This document shows positions 18,249-28,373 of a stretch of DNA of 64,000 bases, one piece after another (position 1 is the first letter of the stretch; the number at the start of each line of letters is the position of its first letter). Position numbers and translations under genes: made by a program. Source of the DNA: Providencia rettgeri (GTDB taxonomy: Bacteria; Pseudomonadota; Gammaproteobacteria; Enterobacterales; Enterobacteriaceae); assembly GCF_023205015.1 (NCBI RefSeq), contig NZ_CP096258.1, positions 4,278,001 through 4,342,000 of the forward strand, read 5' to 3'. The notes below the pieces were generated by a model. It made no database searches, was not told the DNA's origin, and saw only the letters and a program-made list of their open reading frames with translations.

Positions 18249-18303
18249 CTACTGAGATCCGCCCAGCAAAGGCAGATTGTTTATCGATTTGAGGAGAACT
18301 CGT

Positions 18304-19857
18304 ATGGCAACAACGACAGCTCCAGCCGCAAAACAGCTCACATTACTTGGCTTTTTCGCCATTACTGCATCGATGGTGATGGCCGTTTATGAATATCCAA
18401 CATTTGCGACATCCGGCTTTAGTTTAGTATTTTTTCTGCTATTGGGAGGATTATTGTGGTTTATTCCTGTCGCCTTATGTGCCGCAGAGATGGCGACCGT
18501 GGAAGGTTGGGAGGAAGGTGGTGTATTTGCGTGGGTTTCCAATACATTAGGCGAACGCTGGGGATTTGCCGCCATTTCATTTGGTTATTTACAAATAGCA
18601 ATTGGCTTTATTCCTATGCTGTATTTCGTCTTAGGGGCGCTTTCTTATATTTTAAATTGGCCAGAACTTAATACAGACCCAATCACTAAAACGATAGGCG
18701 CACTTGTTATTCTCTGGGTATTGGCTTTCACCCAGTTTGGTGGAACCAAATACACGGCAACCATTGCGAAAGTCGGTTTCTTTGCGGGTATCTTACTTCC
18801 AGCGCTGATTTTAGTCTTTTTGGCAATCAGTTATTTAGTCAGCGGCTCTCCATTGGCCATTGAAATTAGTACCGAAACCTTTATTCCTGATTTCACCAAA
18901 ATTGGCACGCTCGTGGTATTTGTCGCCTTTATTTTGAGCTATATGGGCGTTGAAGCCTCAGCAACTCACGTTAATGAGATGAAAAACCCCGGCCGAGATT
19001 ACCCCGCTGCGATGTTTTTACTCATGATAGCGGCAATCTGTTTAAGTTCAATTGGTGGGTTATCGGTAGCCGCTGTGATCCCAAACAGTGAAATTAATTT
19101 ATCTGCTGGCGTGGTACAGACATTCAATGTGCTTGTTACACACTTTAATTCCTCCCTTGAATGGGCCGTAAGAATTATTGCTGCATTATTATTACTTGGT
19201 GTGCTGGCTGAGATTGCTTCTTGGATTGTGGGGCCATCCCGCGGTATGTATGTCGCGGCACAGAAAGGCATTTTGCCGCAAAGCTTTGCCAAGGTGAATA
19301 AAAATGGCGTTCCGGTCACACTGGTGATTTCCCAGTTGCTGATCACAACAGTCGCGATTATCGTCCTCACCAATACTGGGGGCGGTGGTAATATGTCATT
19401 CCTTATTGCGCTAGCCTTAACGGTAGTTATCTATTTATGTAGCTATTTCATGCTATTTTTAGGTTATATGCAGTTAGTTTGCAAACAACCCGAGAAAAAG
19501 CGTGTTTTCAATATACCGGGGGGTAAAGGCATTAAAGTGCTCATTGCGTTAGTTGGCCTGATTGTTTCTATTTTAGCCTTTGTGATTTCATTCTTCCCAC
19601 CAAGTTCTTTACCGAATGGTGCGAGTAATACCACCTATGTGACGTTACTTGCGGTTAGCTTTGTGATTATTTTCTTACTGCCCTTTGTTATTTATGCTTT
19701 CCATAACAAACAAGGCAAGAAAACTAATGTCTCTATGGTGCATATCAAAACGCATAATGCGCCAACTAACCATTTCTTTATTCACCCTCGAGCACGTTCT
19801 GCATATCACTTGATCCATCATGATAAGCCAGATGATAGCTCATCCAACTCGCATTGA
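18304..19857 (+). CDS. gadC: Glutamate/GABA antiporter GadC
   Basis: Inner-membrane APC-family exchanger that imports glutamate and exports GABA, the partner of GadB. I place the start at the ATG giving MATTTAPAAKQLTLLGFF (517 aa), preceded by GAGGAG seven bases upstream; an in-frame start 27 bp earlier lacks this. Twelve hydrophobic segments; conserved ITASMVMAVYEYPTFATSGF, FILSYMGVEASATHVNEM and GVLAEIASWIVGPSRGMYV. The C-terminal plug (NHFFIHPRARS followed by His-rich residues), which gates the E. coli transporter by pH, is conserved. Confidence 0.95.
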   Translation: MATTTAPAAKQLTLLGFFAITASMVMAVYEYPTFATSGFSLVFFLLLGGLLWFIPVALCAAEMATVEGWEEGGVFAWVSNTLGERWGFAAISFGYLQIAIGFIPMLYFVLGALSYILNWPELNTDPITKTIGALVILWVLAFTQFGGTKYTATIAKVGFFAGILLPALILVFLAISYLVSGSPLAIEISTETFIPDFTKIGTLVVFVAFILSYMGVEASATHVNEMKNPGRDYPAAMFLLMIAAICLSSIGGLSVAAVIPNSEINLSAGVVQTFNVLVTHFNSSLEWAVRIIAALLLLGVLAEIASWIVGPSRGMYVAAQKGILPQSFAKVNKNGVPVTLVISQLLITTVAIIVLTNTGGGGNMSFLIALALTVVIYLCSYFMLFLGYMQLVCKQPEKKRVFNIPGGKGIKVLIALVGLIVSILAFVISFFPPSSLPNGASNTTYVTLLAVSFVIIFLLPFVIYAFHNKQGKKTNVSMVHIKTHNAPTNHFFIHPRARSAYHLIHHDKPDDSSSNSH

Positions 19858-19870
19858 TCTGCAAAATGAT

Positions 19871-19894
19871 AAGGGCTGCCAAATGGCAGCCCTT
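19871..19894. terminator. Bidirectional terminator between gadC and ppc
   Basis: Perfect 10-bp stem AAGGGCTGCC/GGCAGCCCTT with a 4-nt AAAT loop between the convergent stop codons of gadC and ppc. Confidence 0.8.
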
Positions 19895-19925
19895 AAATTA
19901 TGTAATGACTTTCAAATGAAGAAAA

Positions 19926-22565
19926 CTAACCCGTATTACGCATTCCTGCAGCCACACCAGCTATCGTCACCATCAGTGCTTGCTCAACACGTGGGTCTGA
20001 ATGCTCTTGTTGGCGAGAACGGTGTAAAAGCTCTGCTTGTAAGACGTTTAATGGATCCGTATAAACATTACGTAATGCAATAGATTCCGCTATCCAAGGT
20101 AAATCTGCCATGAGCGCTTCGTCTTTCGAAACCGCCAATACGCTTTTAATATCTTCAGACAACTGATCACGTAATTTTTGCCCCAATGGCCATAGCCGTT
20201 TTTCGACTAAACGGTGATCGTAATATTCCGCTAGCCATAAGTCCGCTTTTGCATAAACCATTTCTAACATCGCAATCCGTGTATTGAAGAATGGCCACTG
20301 CTGCCACATTTCATCAAGAACCGCTTGTTTACCTTCTTGCTCAATCACATGTTTGAGCGCTGCACCTGCACCTAACCACGCAGGTAACATTAAGCGGTTT
20401 TGTGTCCATGCAAAAATCCATGGAATAGCACGCAAGGTTTCCACTCCCCCCGTTGGACGCCGTTTTGCAGGGCGTGACCCAAGCGGTAACTTGCCAAGCT
20501 CTAATTCTGGCGTCGCGGCACGGAAATAAGGCACAAAATCTGGTTGCTCACGCACATAATCACGGTACATCGCGCAAGAAACATCAGATAGCGAATCCAT
20601 CACGGACTTCCACTCATCTTTTGGCTCTGGTGGCGGTAAAAGGTTCGCTTCTAATATAGCACTAGCGTATAACGCAAGGCTGCTGATGGTCACTTGTGGT
20701 AAACCAAACTTGAAGCGGATCATTTCCCCTTGCTCAGTCACACGCAAGCCACCTTTTAAGCTGCCAGGTGGTTGAGAAAGTAATGCAGAATGCGCAGGCG
20801 CACCACCGCGGCCAATTGTGCCGCCTCGTCCGTGGAATAGCGTCAATGTCACGCCTTCTTTTTCGCACAACTTAATCAATGCATCTTGTGCGCGATACTG
20901 CGCCCATGAAGCTGCCATTACCCCTGCATCTTTTGCTGAATCTGAGTAACCAATCATCACCATTTGACGATCATCGATAAGCTCGCGATACCATTCAATG
21001 CTTAACAGCTTTGTCATCACACTTTCAGCATTATTTAAATCTTCCAGTGTTTCGAATAGTGGCGCGACTGGTAAGCGGACCGACGCCCCATTCTCTTTTA
21101 GCAATAGTTTAACGGCCAACACATCTGACGGGACTTTCGCCATTGAAATCACATACGCCGCGACAGAATCATTTTTGGCTTTTGCTATCACTCGGCACGT
21201 TTCAAATACTTCCTGAGTTTCCGCACTTGGTTGCCAATCTTGTGGGATCAGTGGGCGTAGAGATTGCAACTCAGCCAGTAAGAACTGTTGTTTTTCTTCT
21301 TCTGACCACTGAGCGTAATCACCCAACCCTAAATACTGGGTTAGCTCTGCAATGGCTTCTGTATGACGCGTACTTTCTTGGCGCACATCAATGCGTACCA
21401 GCTGTAAACCAAAGCTACGGATGCGACGTAAAGTATCCAAGAGCTGACCATTGGCAATAATTTTCATATTGCAGGCAATCAGTGACTGATAACATGCGTA
21501 TAACGGGTCCCACAATTGCGCGTTATCTGTTAATAAATCGGCGGGAGGCAGCACTTGCTCACCTTTAACACGGTGCTCTAAATACTCTAGCGTCGAAAAT
21601 AGTTGGCTCCGTAAATTTTTCGCAATTTGGCGATAAGGTTCATCAACATCATCTCCTCCTGCTAGCGCACGCAGTTCTGGCGTTGCTTCTGTCATCGACA
21701 ACTCAGAAACTAACACCTGAATATCTTTTAAGAATAAGTCTGCCGCTTTCCAGCGACTTAGTAATAGAACTTGGCGAGTCACATCCGCAGTCACGTTTGG
21801 GTTACCGTCACGGTCGCCCCCCATCCATGATGTAAAGCGAATCGGATTGGCTTCAACGGGTAATACTGCGCCAATAGAATCTTCCAACTGCTCATTAAAT
21901 TCACGTAAGAAAGCAGGAACCCCTTCCCATAATGAGTTTTCAACAACGGCAAAACCCCATTTCGCCTCATCTATTGGTGTTGGGCGAATTTTACGAATTT
22001 CATCGGTGTGCCATGATTGCGCCACCAATTGGCGTAAACGACGCATGATATTATTGCGTTCGTAATCCGCGATATCATCATGGTCAAGTTGTGATAAACA
22101 GTTGTTTACCTCAACCAACTTATGGATCAATGTACGACGGGCAATTTCCGTTGGGTGAGCCGTTAAAACCAGCTCAATTGAAAGCTGTTCAACCGCTTTT
22201 TGGATATCGCCATCAGAGAAATTTTTGCCTTTTAGTCGGCTAAACAGATTTTTTAGTGCCACAGGGTTACTTGCCGCTTCACCATGAGGCGAAATGCTGT
22301 GATATTGCTCCGCGACGTTTGTCAGGTTTAAGAATTGGTTAAAAGCCCTTGCAACGGGTAGCAATTCATCATTAGAGAGATTTTGTAATGTCATCAGCAA
22401 CTTTTGGCGCTGAACTTCATTACCTGCACGAGAAGATTTTGAAAGCTTACGAATGGACTCAACTTTGTCGAGTATGTCCTCACCTAAAGCTTCCTTGATG
22501 GTATCGCCGAGTAGCTTACCCAGCATACTGACATTACTGCGCATTGCGGAATATTGCTGATTCAT
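19926..22565 (-). CDS. ppc: Phosphoenolpyruvate carboxylase Ppc
   Basis: Adds bicarbonate to PEP to make oxaloacetate, refilling the TCA cycle. 879 residues (E. coli 883). Both active-site signatures are present: ELVLTAHPTEIARRTL with its catalytic His, and VMIGYSDSAKDAGVMAASW with the lysine. The FHGRGGTIGRGGAPAH loop and the C-terminal VAAGMRNTG end, part of the aspartate effector site, are also intact. Monocistronic and convergent with gadC. In E. coli ppc adjoins argE; here metF and gadBC lie between. Confidence 0.97.
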   Translation of the reverse strand: MNQQYSAMRSNVSMLGKLLGDTIKEALGEDILDKVESIRKLSKSSRAGNEVQRQKLLMTLQNLSNDELLPVARAFNQFLNLTNVAEQYHSISPHGEAASNPVALKNLFSRLKGKNFSDGDIQKAVEQLSIELVLTAHPTEIARRTLIHKLVEVNNCLSQLDHDDIADYERNNIMRRLRQLVAQSWHTDEIRKIRPTPIDEAKWGFAVVENSLWEGVPAFLREFNEQLEDSIGAVLPVEANPIRFTSWMGGDRDGNPNVTADVTRQVLLLSRWKAADLFLKDIQVLVSELSMTEATPELRALAGGDDVDEPYRQIAKNLRSQLFSTLEYLEHRVKGEQVLPPADLLTDNAQLWDPLYACYQSLIACNMKIIANGQLLDTLRRIRSFGLQLVRIDVRQESTRHTEAIAELTQYLGLGDYAQWSEEEKQQFLLAELQSLRPLIPQDWQPSAETQEVFETCRVIAKAKNDSVAAYVISMAKVPSDVLAVKLLLKENGASVRLPVAPLFETLEDLNNAESVMTKLLSIEWYRELIDDRQMVMIGYSDSAKDAGVMAASWAQYRAQDALIKLCEKEGVTLTLFHGRGGTIGRGGAPAHSALLSQPPGSLKGGLRVTEQGEMIRFKFGLPQVTISSLALYASAILEANLLPPPEPKDEWKSVMDSLSDVSCAMYRDYVREQPDFVPYFRAATPELELGKLPLGSRPAKRRPTGGVETLRAIPWIFAWTQNRLMLPAWLGAGAALKHVIEQEGKQAVLDEMWQQWPFFNTRIAMLEMVYAKADLWLAEYYDHRLVEKRLWPLGQKLRDQLSEDIKSVLAVSKDEALMADLPWIAESIALRNVYTDPLNVLQAELLHRSRQQEHSDPRVEQALMVTIAGVAAGMRNTG

Positions 22566-22968
22566 GAGACTCCTGACCTTGTGCTTCTGGCAGAATGCAT
22601 TCCCGCACGGTTCACGGTTAACAGACTGCTACCTGTTTCCTGTAACTAAATTTCAGTCGGCTGCGTTAGAGTTGTTGTTTTGTGATGCAAACCGCTAAAT
22701 TTACCCTTCAGTGTATATTCATATCAGAAAAAAATGACTTTGGGGGATTTTTCTGAAATTTAATTACAGTCTTATTTTTATTAATTTTTCTTATTTAAGT
22801 ATTGTTTCAGCGCAATATATCGTCGATTCAGCACTTTTAAGACATGAATAATGTTTAAGAATTAAATCATCAGAATAAAAAACAGAAAATGAAAGGATAA
22901 ATTAAAAATTTTCATGATGCATTGATGCCCCCAATACCATAGGGAACACCAATGCGATTGAAAAATGA
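22566..22968. other. ppc upstream region
   Basis: About 400 bp between the ppc start and the metL stop, both on the minus strand. It contains the ppc promoter and probably the end of the metBL message. No gene, no clear terminator and no named operator recognised. Confidence 0.5.
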
Positions 22969-25413
22969 TTATAAAAGTTGGGAGAGTCGGTTAAGATCAG
23001 ACTGAATAGCACCCGCAGTCACATCACGCCCAGCGCCAGGGCCACGGATCACTAATGGGTTGTCTCGATACCACCGACTTTCGATAGCAAACACATTGTC
23101 GCCGGGTAATAATGAGGCCAGAGGATGTTCCGGTTTCACGGCTTCCACGCCCACTTTTGCTTTACCTTTTACCGCATCAAACCGCGCCACATAACGTAAC
23201 ACTAGCCCGAGTTCTTGCGCAGCTTCTAAGCGCTGCTGCATTTGTTCATTAATAACAGCACTGTTTTCGAAAAACTCATCCAAGGAGCCCGTTTGTGCTT
23301 GCTTTGGTACTAAAGATTCAACTCGCACATCATCCGGCTCAATATCATAACCCGCTTCACGGGCTAAAATAATTAATTTCCGCATGACATCTTGCCCCGA
23401 TAGGTCAATACGTGGGTCTGGTTCAGTTAACCCTTGCTGCCAAGCTTGCTCTACTAGCTCACTAAATGGAATGGAGCCGTCAAACTGTAAAAATAGCCAT
23501 GATAAGGTTCCCGAAAAAATACCACTGATACTCAGGATAGAATCACCGCTTTCTTTTAAGTCCCTAACCGTATAGTTAATCGGTAACCCAGCCCCTACTG
23601 TCGCGTTATATAACCAATGGCGGCCTGTTTTTGAAAATGCATCGCGAATTTGACGATACTGTGCCGTTTGCGCTGCACCTGCGATTTTATTTGCGCTGAT
23701 CACATGAAAACCATAACTCGCAAAATCAACATAGTTATCGGCCAGTGTTTCACTTGCGGTGACATCTAACACCACGAGATCATCATAAGGGTGGGAACGC
23801 ATCCATAAAAATAGGTTATCATCCTCATGTTCTACCGCTTCATCATCAAAGAAAGCCAGTGCACGACTTGGGTCAATCCCTTGGTAATTCAGTAAGCTAC
23901 GGCGGCTGTCTACTACGCCTGCTAAGACAAAATCAAAGTCACTACGTGCCGAAATCTTGTGTTGTTCCGCATCAAAAAGCTCTAGCCAACGCGCGCCAAT
24001 ATTTCCTTTACCAAATAGCACTAAACCAATGCGTTTTTCTGCACGGAATAAGCTCTGATGCATACCTTTAATGAGGTGTTCCGTTTGGTTAGAGCGCAAT
24101 ACCGCCACTAAACTGATAGCGTCTTCTGAGTGCCAAATAAATTCAACCGGTTGCCCTTTCAGTTCCTCATAAAAACGGTGGCTATGTAACGGTTTTTTAC
24201 ACACCCCCGCACCGACTAATGCCACCAGAGAAAAACCTTCTCGTAGTGATAATGCCCCCGGCAAACCGGCTTCTTCAAGAGCATTTAAGGCACTTTCGAC
24301 AATTTCGGAGGTATAACATAATTGCAGTAAAGAACGATCATGATGAATACCGCGAGCCAAAGGACGTAATTGAGCACGTTTAAGTAATAAGTCCACATCT
24401 TTACAAATTTGTTTAAAGTCACGCCCTGTAGCGATGTGCAATTCGATTAAGCACACATCATCATGGCTAGTGACAATTTTTGCTCCTGCACCTGACGCAA
24501 GTACCCGCTCAATTTTTGTTGAACCTTGTTCAGGCTGATAGCTGCACCTTAATTGCAAATCAATATTGCTCACGGAAACAGGCTGTAAAGTGCGTGTGTG
24601 TAAAACAGGTGCCGCCAAACGTGCTAATTCACTGGCCTCATCTAGGCGCAATAAGGGTAACAAACAGGCATCTTTCACCTTGCGAGGGTCCGCGCTATAT
24701 ACCCCAGCAACATCACTCCAAATCGTGACTTTTTCAACACCAGCCAACGCGCCAACTTGTGTTGCAGAATAGTCACTCCCATTACGCCCAAGCAGTACTG
24801 TTTCACCTTGCTGATTACGCGAAATAAAGCCTGTCACGACAATACGTCTGTTCGGTAACTGAGTTAACTGCTGTTGCAATAAATAGCGTGATTGGATTTC
24901 ATCAACCTGTGGTTGGGCCGCGCGTTCAGCGCGTAAAAATAAGCGTGCATCTAACCAAGCGCTCATCATACCTGCCTGTGCAAGCACTTCAGCCATGAGA
25001 CGCGCAGACCAAATTTCACCATGGCCGACCAATTCTGCATAAGTCGCATCATTTGTGGGTTGATCCAGCAATGCGCTTAAACGCTCTAAATCGTGAATAA
25101 ATAATTGGCTTAATTCTATGGCTTTCTGTTCGGGCAAAAGAGATTCAATTAAATCAAGTTGATAACAGCGTAATGACTGTTGAGCTTGATGAGCTGAAAT
25201 ACGGTCACTTTGGCTTAATTTCAACCAATTAATCAACTGATTGGTTGTACTACCCGCGGCAGAAACCACCATTAAATCACCGGGTTGGCTATAGTTTGCC
25301 ATAATTGTTGCAACGCGTTGATAGCACTTTGCATCGGCTAAACTGCTGCCCCCAAACTTATGTAACTGGCGGTGGCAAGGAGCCACCTCAACCGCTGTTA
25401 GTACACTCATCAA
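22969..25413 (-). CDS. metL: Bifunctional aspartokinase II / homoserine dehydrogenase II
   Basis: Catalyses the first and third steps of the aspartate pathway toward methionine. 814 residues (E. coli 810). N-terminal kinase: KFGGSSLAD start, VTGFISRNQQGETVLLGRNGSDYSA, WSDVAGVYSADPRKV. The middle has ACT-like segments. C-terminal dehydrogenase: GLVLFGKGNIGARWLELF (NAD(P) fold), VSANKIAGA, YNATVGAGLPI and GIFSGTLSWLF. It starts 9 bp after metB, so the two form an operon repressed by MetJ. Confidence 0.96.
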   Translation of the reverse strand: MMSVLTAVEVAPCHRQLHKFGGSSLADAKCYQRVATIMANYSQPGDLMVVSAAGSTTNQLINWLKLSQSDRISAHQAQQSLRCYQLDLIESLLPEQKAIELSQLFIHDLERLSALLDQPTNDATYAELVGHGEIWSARLMAEVLAQAGMMSAWLDARLFLRAERAAQPQVDEIQSRYLLQQQLTQLPNRRIVVTGFISRNQQGETVLLGRNGSDYSATQVGALAGVEKVTIWSDVAGVYSADPRKVKDACLLPLLRLDEASELARLAAPVLHTRTLQPVSVSNIDLQLRCSYQPEQGSTKIERVLASGAGAKIVTSHDDVCLIELHIATGRDFKQICKDVDLLLKRAQLRPLARGIHHDRSLLQLCYTSEIVESALNALEEAGLPGALSLREGFSLVALVGAGVCKKPLHSHRFYEELKGQPVEFIWHSEDAISLVAVLRSNQTEHLIKGMHQSLFRAEKRIGLVLFGKGNIGARWLELFDAEQHKISARSDFDFVLAGVVDSRRSLLNYQGIDPSRALAFFDDEAVEHEDDNLFLWMRSHPYDDLVVLDVTASETLADNYVDFASYGFHVISANKIAGAAQTAQYRQIRDAFSKTGRHWLYNATVGAGLPINYTVRDLKESGDSILSISGIFSGTLSWLFLQFDGSIPFSELVEQAWQQGLTEPDPRIDLSGQDVMRKLIILAREAGYDIEPDDVRVESLVPKQAQTGSLDEFFENSAVINEQMQQRLEAAQELGLVLRYVARFDAVKGKAKVGVEAVKPEHPLASLLPGDNVFAIESRWYRDNPLVIRGPGAGRDVTAGAIQSDLNRLSQLL

Positions 25414-25422
25414 AAAACTCCG

Positions 25423-26583
25423 CTAACGTTGTGCCGCAACCTTAAATGCGTGGTCTAAGTCTGTGATTAAATCCTGAGAGTCTTCAATTCCCACTGAAAT
25501 TCTTAGCAAGCTATCTGTGATCCCCGCTTGCGCACGGGCTTCTACTGACATACCTGCATGCGTCATTGTCGCGGTATGGGAAATCAATGTTTCCACACCA
25601 CCTAATGACTCCGCTAATGTAAACAAGCTGAGAGAGCGAAGAAAATGGCGAAGTTGTGACTCATCACCTGCAAATTCAAAACTCAGCATCGCTCCAAAGC
25701 CTTTTTGTTGTTTTACTGCTATTTCGTGCCCGGGGTGATCTTCTAACGCAGGATAATACAATTTTTTCACTAAAGGCTGTGATTTAAGATATTTTACGAT
25801 CTCTTGTGCATTTTGCTGTTGCTGTAATACACGTGGAGATAACGTTCTGATACCTCTCAAGAGTAGATAGCTATCAAAAGCGCCCCCAGTAACACCAATA
25901 TTATTCGCCCACCAAGCAAGCTCTATTACCCACTTTTCTTCTTTCGCAATCACCACTCCTGCAACGATATCAGAATGGCCATTCAGGTATTTAGTGCATG
26001 AATGCACCACAAAATCTGCGCCGAGTGAAAGAGGCTGCTGCAAAATTGGGCTTAAAAAAGTATTATCGACAACGACTAATGCCCCTACATCATGGGCTAA
26101 CTGGGCAATATGCTGTATATCAAAAATTCTTAATAGTGGGTTACTTGGTGTTTCGATTAACACTAATTTGGGTTTTTTCGCTAATGCTGCCTGCAATGCA
26201 GATTCATCACTTTGGTCGACAAATTGCACCTGATAAGCCCCACGCTGGTTTTGGCTATTAAATAACCGGTAGCTTCCACCGTAACAGTCATGTGGCGCAA
26301 CGAGTAAATCCCCCGGTTGCAGAAAAACGGTACATAACAAATGAAGCGCAGACATCCCACTGTTAGTTAGTACCGAACCACTCCCCCCCTCAAGTTGTGC
26401 CAATGTTTTTTGCACAATATCACGCCCTGGGTTTCCACGACGTGAATAATCATGAGCTCTCGGTTCATTAAAGTCAGTAAAATTATAGGTACTGGATAAA
26501 TAAATGGGAGGCACTACGCAACCAAATTGTTGATCTTCATTTAATCCATTATGAATTGCGATAGTTGACGGCTTGTAAGTCAT
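25423..26583 (-). CDS. metB: Cystathionine gamma-synthase MetB
   Basis: PLP enzyme that joins O-succinylhomoserine and cysteine to cystathionine. 386 residues as in E. coli. Conserved YSRRGNPGRDIVQKTLAQLEGG, SGMSALHLLCTVFLQPGD, VVDNTFLSPILQQPL and the PLP lysine in VHSCTKYLNGHSDIVAG. First gene of metBL; divergent from metJ with MetJ boxes between them. Confidence 0.97.
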   Translation of the reverse strand: MTYKPSTIAIHNGLNEDQQFGCVVPPIYLSSTYNFTDFNEPRAHDYSRRGNPGRDIVQKTLAQLEGGSGSVLTNSGMSALHLLCTVFLQPGDLLVAPHDCYGGSYRLFNSQNQRGAYQVQFVDQSDESALQAALAKKPKLVLIETPSNPLLRIFDIQHIAQLAHDVGALVVVDNTFLSPILQQPLSLGADFVVHSCTKYLNGHSDIVAGVVIAKEEKWVIELAWWANNIGVTGGAFDSYLLLRGIRTLSPRVLQQQQNAQEIVKYLKSQPLVKKLYYPALEDHPGHEIAVKQQKGFGAMLSFEFAGDESQLRHFLRSLSLFTLAESLGGVETLISHTATMTHAGMSVEARAQAGITDSLLRISVGIEDSQDLITDLDHAFKVAAQR

Positions 26584-26632
26584 AAACGCTTCTCCTGAAC
26601 AGTGATAGGCTAAATCATACCCATCGGATATT

Positions 26633-26665
26633 TGGACGTCAATATATCTAGACGTCTAAACCTCT
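26633..26665. promoter_or_regulatory. MetJ operator between metB and metJ
   Basis: Tandem met-box 8-mers with GGACGTCA, ATATATCT, AGACGTCT (perfect consensus) and AAACCTCT in series, ~50 bp upstream of the metB start. The divergent position allows control of metBL and possible autoregulation of metJ. Confidence 0.88.
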
Positions 26666-26898
26666 TTACGTTTATATCAACTAATGGAATAATCAACCTT
26701 AATTATGATGTGTAAATTGATAGTCAATCACACAAATCAGCTTAACTTACTCATTTCACAAAAAATATTGTGATAAACTAAGTTAAGTGTCGTCACGTTT
26801 GTATGCAGTTCTTCATCCTTGAAAGCTTAGATTAAGTTTCTATTAAAAAGAATGTGCATATTATTTTTAATTATTACTGAAAATATCCAAGGTATCCC

Positions 26899-27216
26899 AT
26901 GGCTGAATGGAATGGTGAGTATGTCAGTCCGTATGCTGAACATGGCAAAAAGAGTGAGCAAGTTAAAAAAATCACAGTATCTATCCCATTAAAAGTACTG
27001 AAAATTTTAACTGATGAGCGGACTCGTCGTCAGATTAACAACTTACGCCATGCCACTAACAGTGAACTCCTGTGTGAAGCTTTTTTACATGCATTCACAG
27101 GCCAACCACTGCCAAATGATGAAGATTTGCGTAAAGAGCGTAATGACGAGATCCCTGAAGCAGCAAAAGAAATTATGCGTGAATTAGGTATCGACCCGGA
27201 AACGTGGGAATATTAA
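26899..27216 (+). CDS. metJ: Methionine repressor MetJ
   Basis: Ribbon-helix-helix repressor that uses S-adenosylmethionine as corepressor. 105 residues, nearly identical to E. coli MetJ: MAEWNGEYVSPYAEHGKKSE, the DNA-contacting beta strand KKITVSIPLKVLK, and the helices with TDERTRRQINNLRHATNSE. It controls the met boxes upstream of metB and metF in this same window. Confidence 0.98.
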   Translation: MAEWNGEYVSPYAEHGKKSEQVKKITVSIPLKVLKILTDERTRRQINNLRHATNSELLCEAFLHAFTGQPLPNDEDLRKERNDEIPEAAKEIMRELGIDPETWEY

Positions 27217-27249
27217 TTTCCATTTGCTACGCCTGTATTTCCTAATTTT

Positions 27250-27278
27250 AACTACGTCGCAAGCCTTGCGGCGTAGTT
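27250..27278 (+). terminator. Hairpin after metJ followed by a C10 tract
   Basis: AACTACGTCGCAAG/CTTGCGGCGTAGTT, a 14-bp stem with one G-U pair and a tight loop, 33 bp after the metJ stop. Instead of a U-run it is followed by ten consecutive cytosines (27279-27288) and then CTTTT slightly later. Confidence 0.6.
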
Positions 27279-27288
27279 CCCCCCCCCC

Positions 27289-27578
27289 TACTTTTCCCAA
27301 ATACCGATAAATTAGTTTAGATTCAACTAGAACTAAATAGGTTCTTACTCATTTGCCAAACCTGATTCATTAACATTAAACACGGTTAAAATTAACAGGA
27401 TAACACTTTAGCTTTTTGTGCTTTTTTATGTTTTAGTTCTATTTGATTAACTAATTTAATATTTTAGTAGCTATTTGTTTTGTTTATCAATAACAGAGTA
27501 ATTTAACTTAAATCAATTGAAAATTATGCCATATAATAGATAAGGATATTTAACTAACTATTAAATGGTAAATAAGCA
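27289..27578. other. Intergenic region upstream of the Opa-like protein gene
   Basis: About 290 bp, AT-rich, with no gene. It presumably holds the promoter for the outer-membrane protein at 27579; I see no distinctive operator. Confidence 0.4.
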
Positions 27579-28307
27579 ATGAAAAAAGTAATTTTAGCTT
27601 CTCTTTTAAGCCTTACGTTTAGTGGTCTGGCTATGGCATCTGGTAATGGTTTTTATGTTTCTGGAAAATTAGGTACATCTATTCTTAAATTATCAGACCA
27701 GAAATGGGAAGAATCAGATGTAGGTTTTTATGAAAGCTATAACAACGGCAGCAAAACCAAGGCAGTATTCGGTGGTGGTATTGCATTAGGTTATGACTTA
27801 TATGATATGACATCTCTTCCGTTGCGCGCTGAATTAGACATTACACTAAGAGGTAAAGCTTCATCTAAACATAATCTTTTCTATGAAAACAATAGTTTCT
27901 TTACCGCTTCAGATGACATTAAAAACGATATCACATTAAATACCTTCATGGTTAATGCTTATTATGACTTCAAAAATGAAACCAATTTTACCCCTTACGT
28001 ATCCGTTGGATTAGGTTTAGCAAGTATTAAGCATAAATCTAGTTATTCATACGAAGAAAAAAGCCATCAGGGTATGTACTATGGTTATGATTCATTATCT
28101 AAATCGAAAACCAACAGTAACTTTGCTTGGAGCTTAGGTTTAGGTTCACAATATGCAATTAATGATAACCTTTCATTAGATTTAAGCTATCGTTTCTTAG
28201 ATGCTGGCAAATCTGACGTAAGCTATAAAGATGATGGCGAAACGCTCAAGTCTAAAGTGAAAGTACGTAGTAATGACATCATGTTTGGTGTGCTTTACCG
28301 TTTCTAA
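27579..28307 (+). CDS. Outer-membrane beta-barrel protein (Opa/OmpW-like size)
   Basis: 242 residues: signal peptide MKKVILASLLSLTFSGLAMA, then a mature protein starting SGNGFYVSGKLGTSILKL. Alternating amphipathic strands with aromatic girdles (GGGIALGYDLYDM, PLRAELDITLRGKAS, FTPYVSVGLGLASIKHK, WSLGLGSQYAINDNLSLDLS) end in NDIMFGVLYRF with a C-terminal Phe. This is an eight-stranded-barrel layout similar to the opacity-protein/porin-fold superfamily; loops rich in Ser/Lys/Tyr lie between strands. Function unknown: surface adhesin or small barrel are both possible. Monocistronic with its own terminator. Confidence 0.7.
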   Translation: MKKVILASLLSLTFSGLAMASGNGFYVSGKLGTSILKLSDQKWEESDVGFYESYNNGSKTKAVFGGGIALGYDLYDMTSLPLRAELDITLRGKASSKHNLFYENNSFFTASDDIKNDITLNTFMVNAYYDFKNETNFTPYVSVGLGLASIKHKSSYSYEEKSHQGMYYGYDSLSKSKTNSNFAWSLGLGSQYAINDNLSLDLSYRFLDAGKSDVSYKDDGETLKSKVKVRSNDIMFGVLYRF

Positions 28308-28324
28308 CGGCTTATTTTAGGCAT

Positions 28325-28354
28325 TAAAAAAGGGAAACTCAGTTTCCCTTTTTT
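28325..28354. terminator. Strong terminator between the barrel gene and rpmE
   Basis: AAAAAAGGGAAACT/AGTTTCCCTTTTTT with a 1-nt centre (loop from inner pairs), flanked by an A-run and a T-run, so it can act on both strands for the two convergent genes. Confidence 0.85.
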
Positions 28355-28373
28355 TCGCATTTCACAAGTTCGA

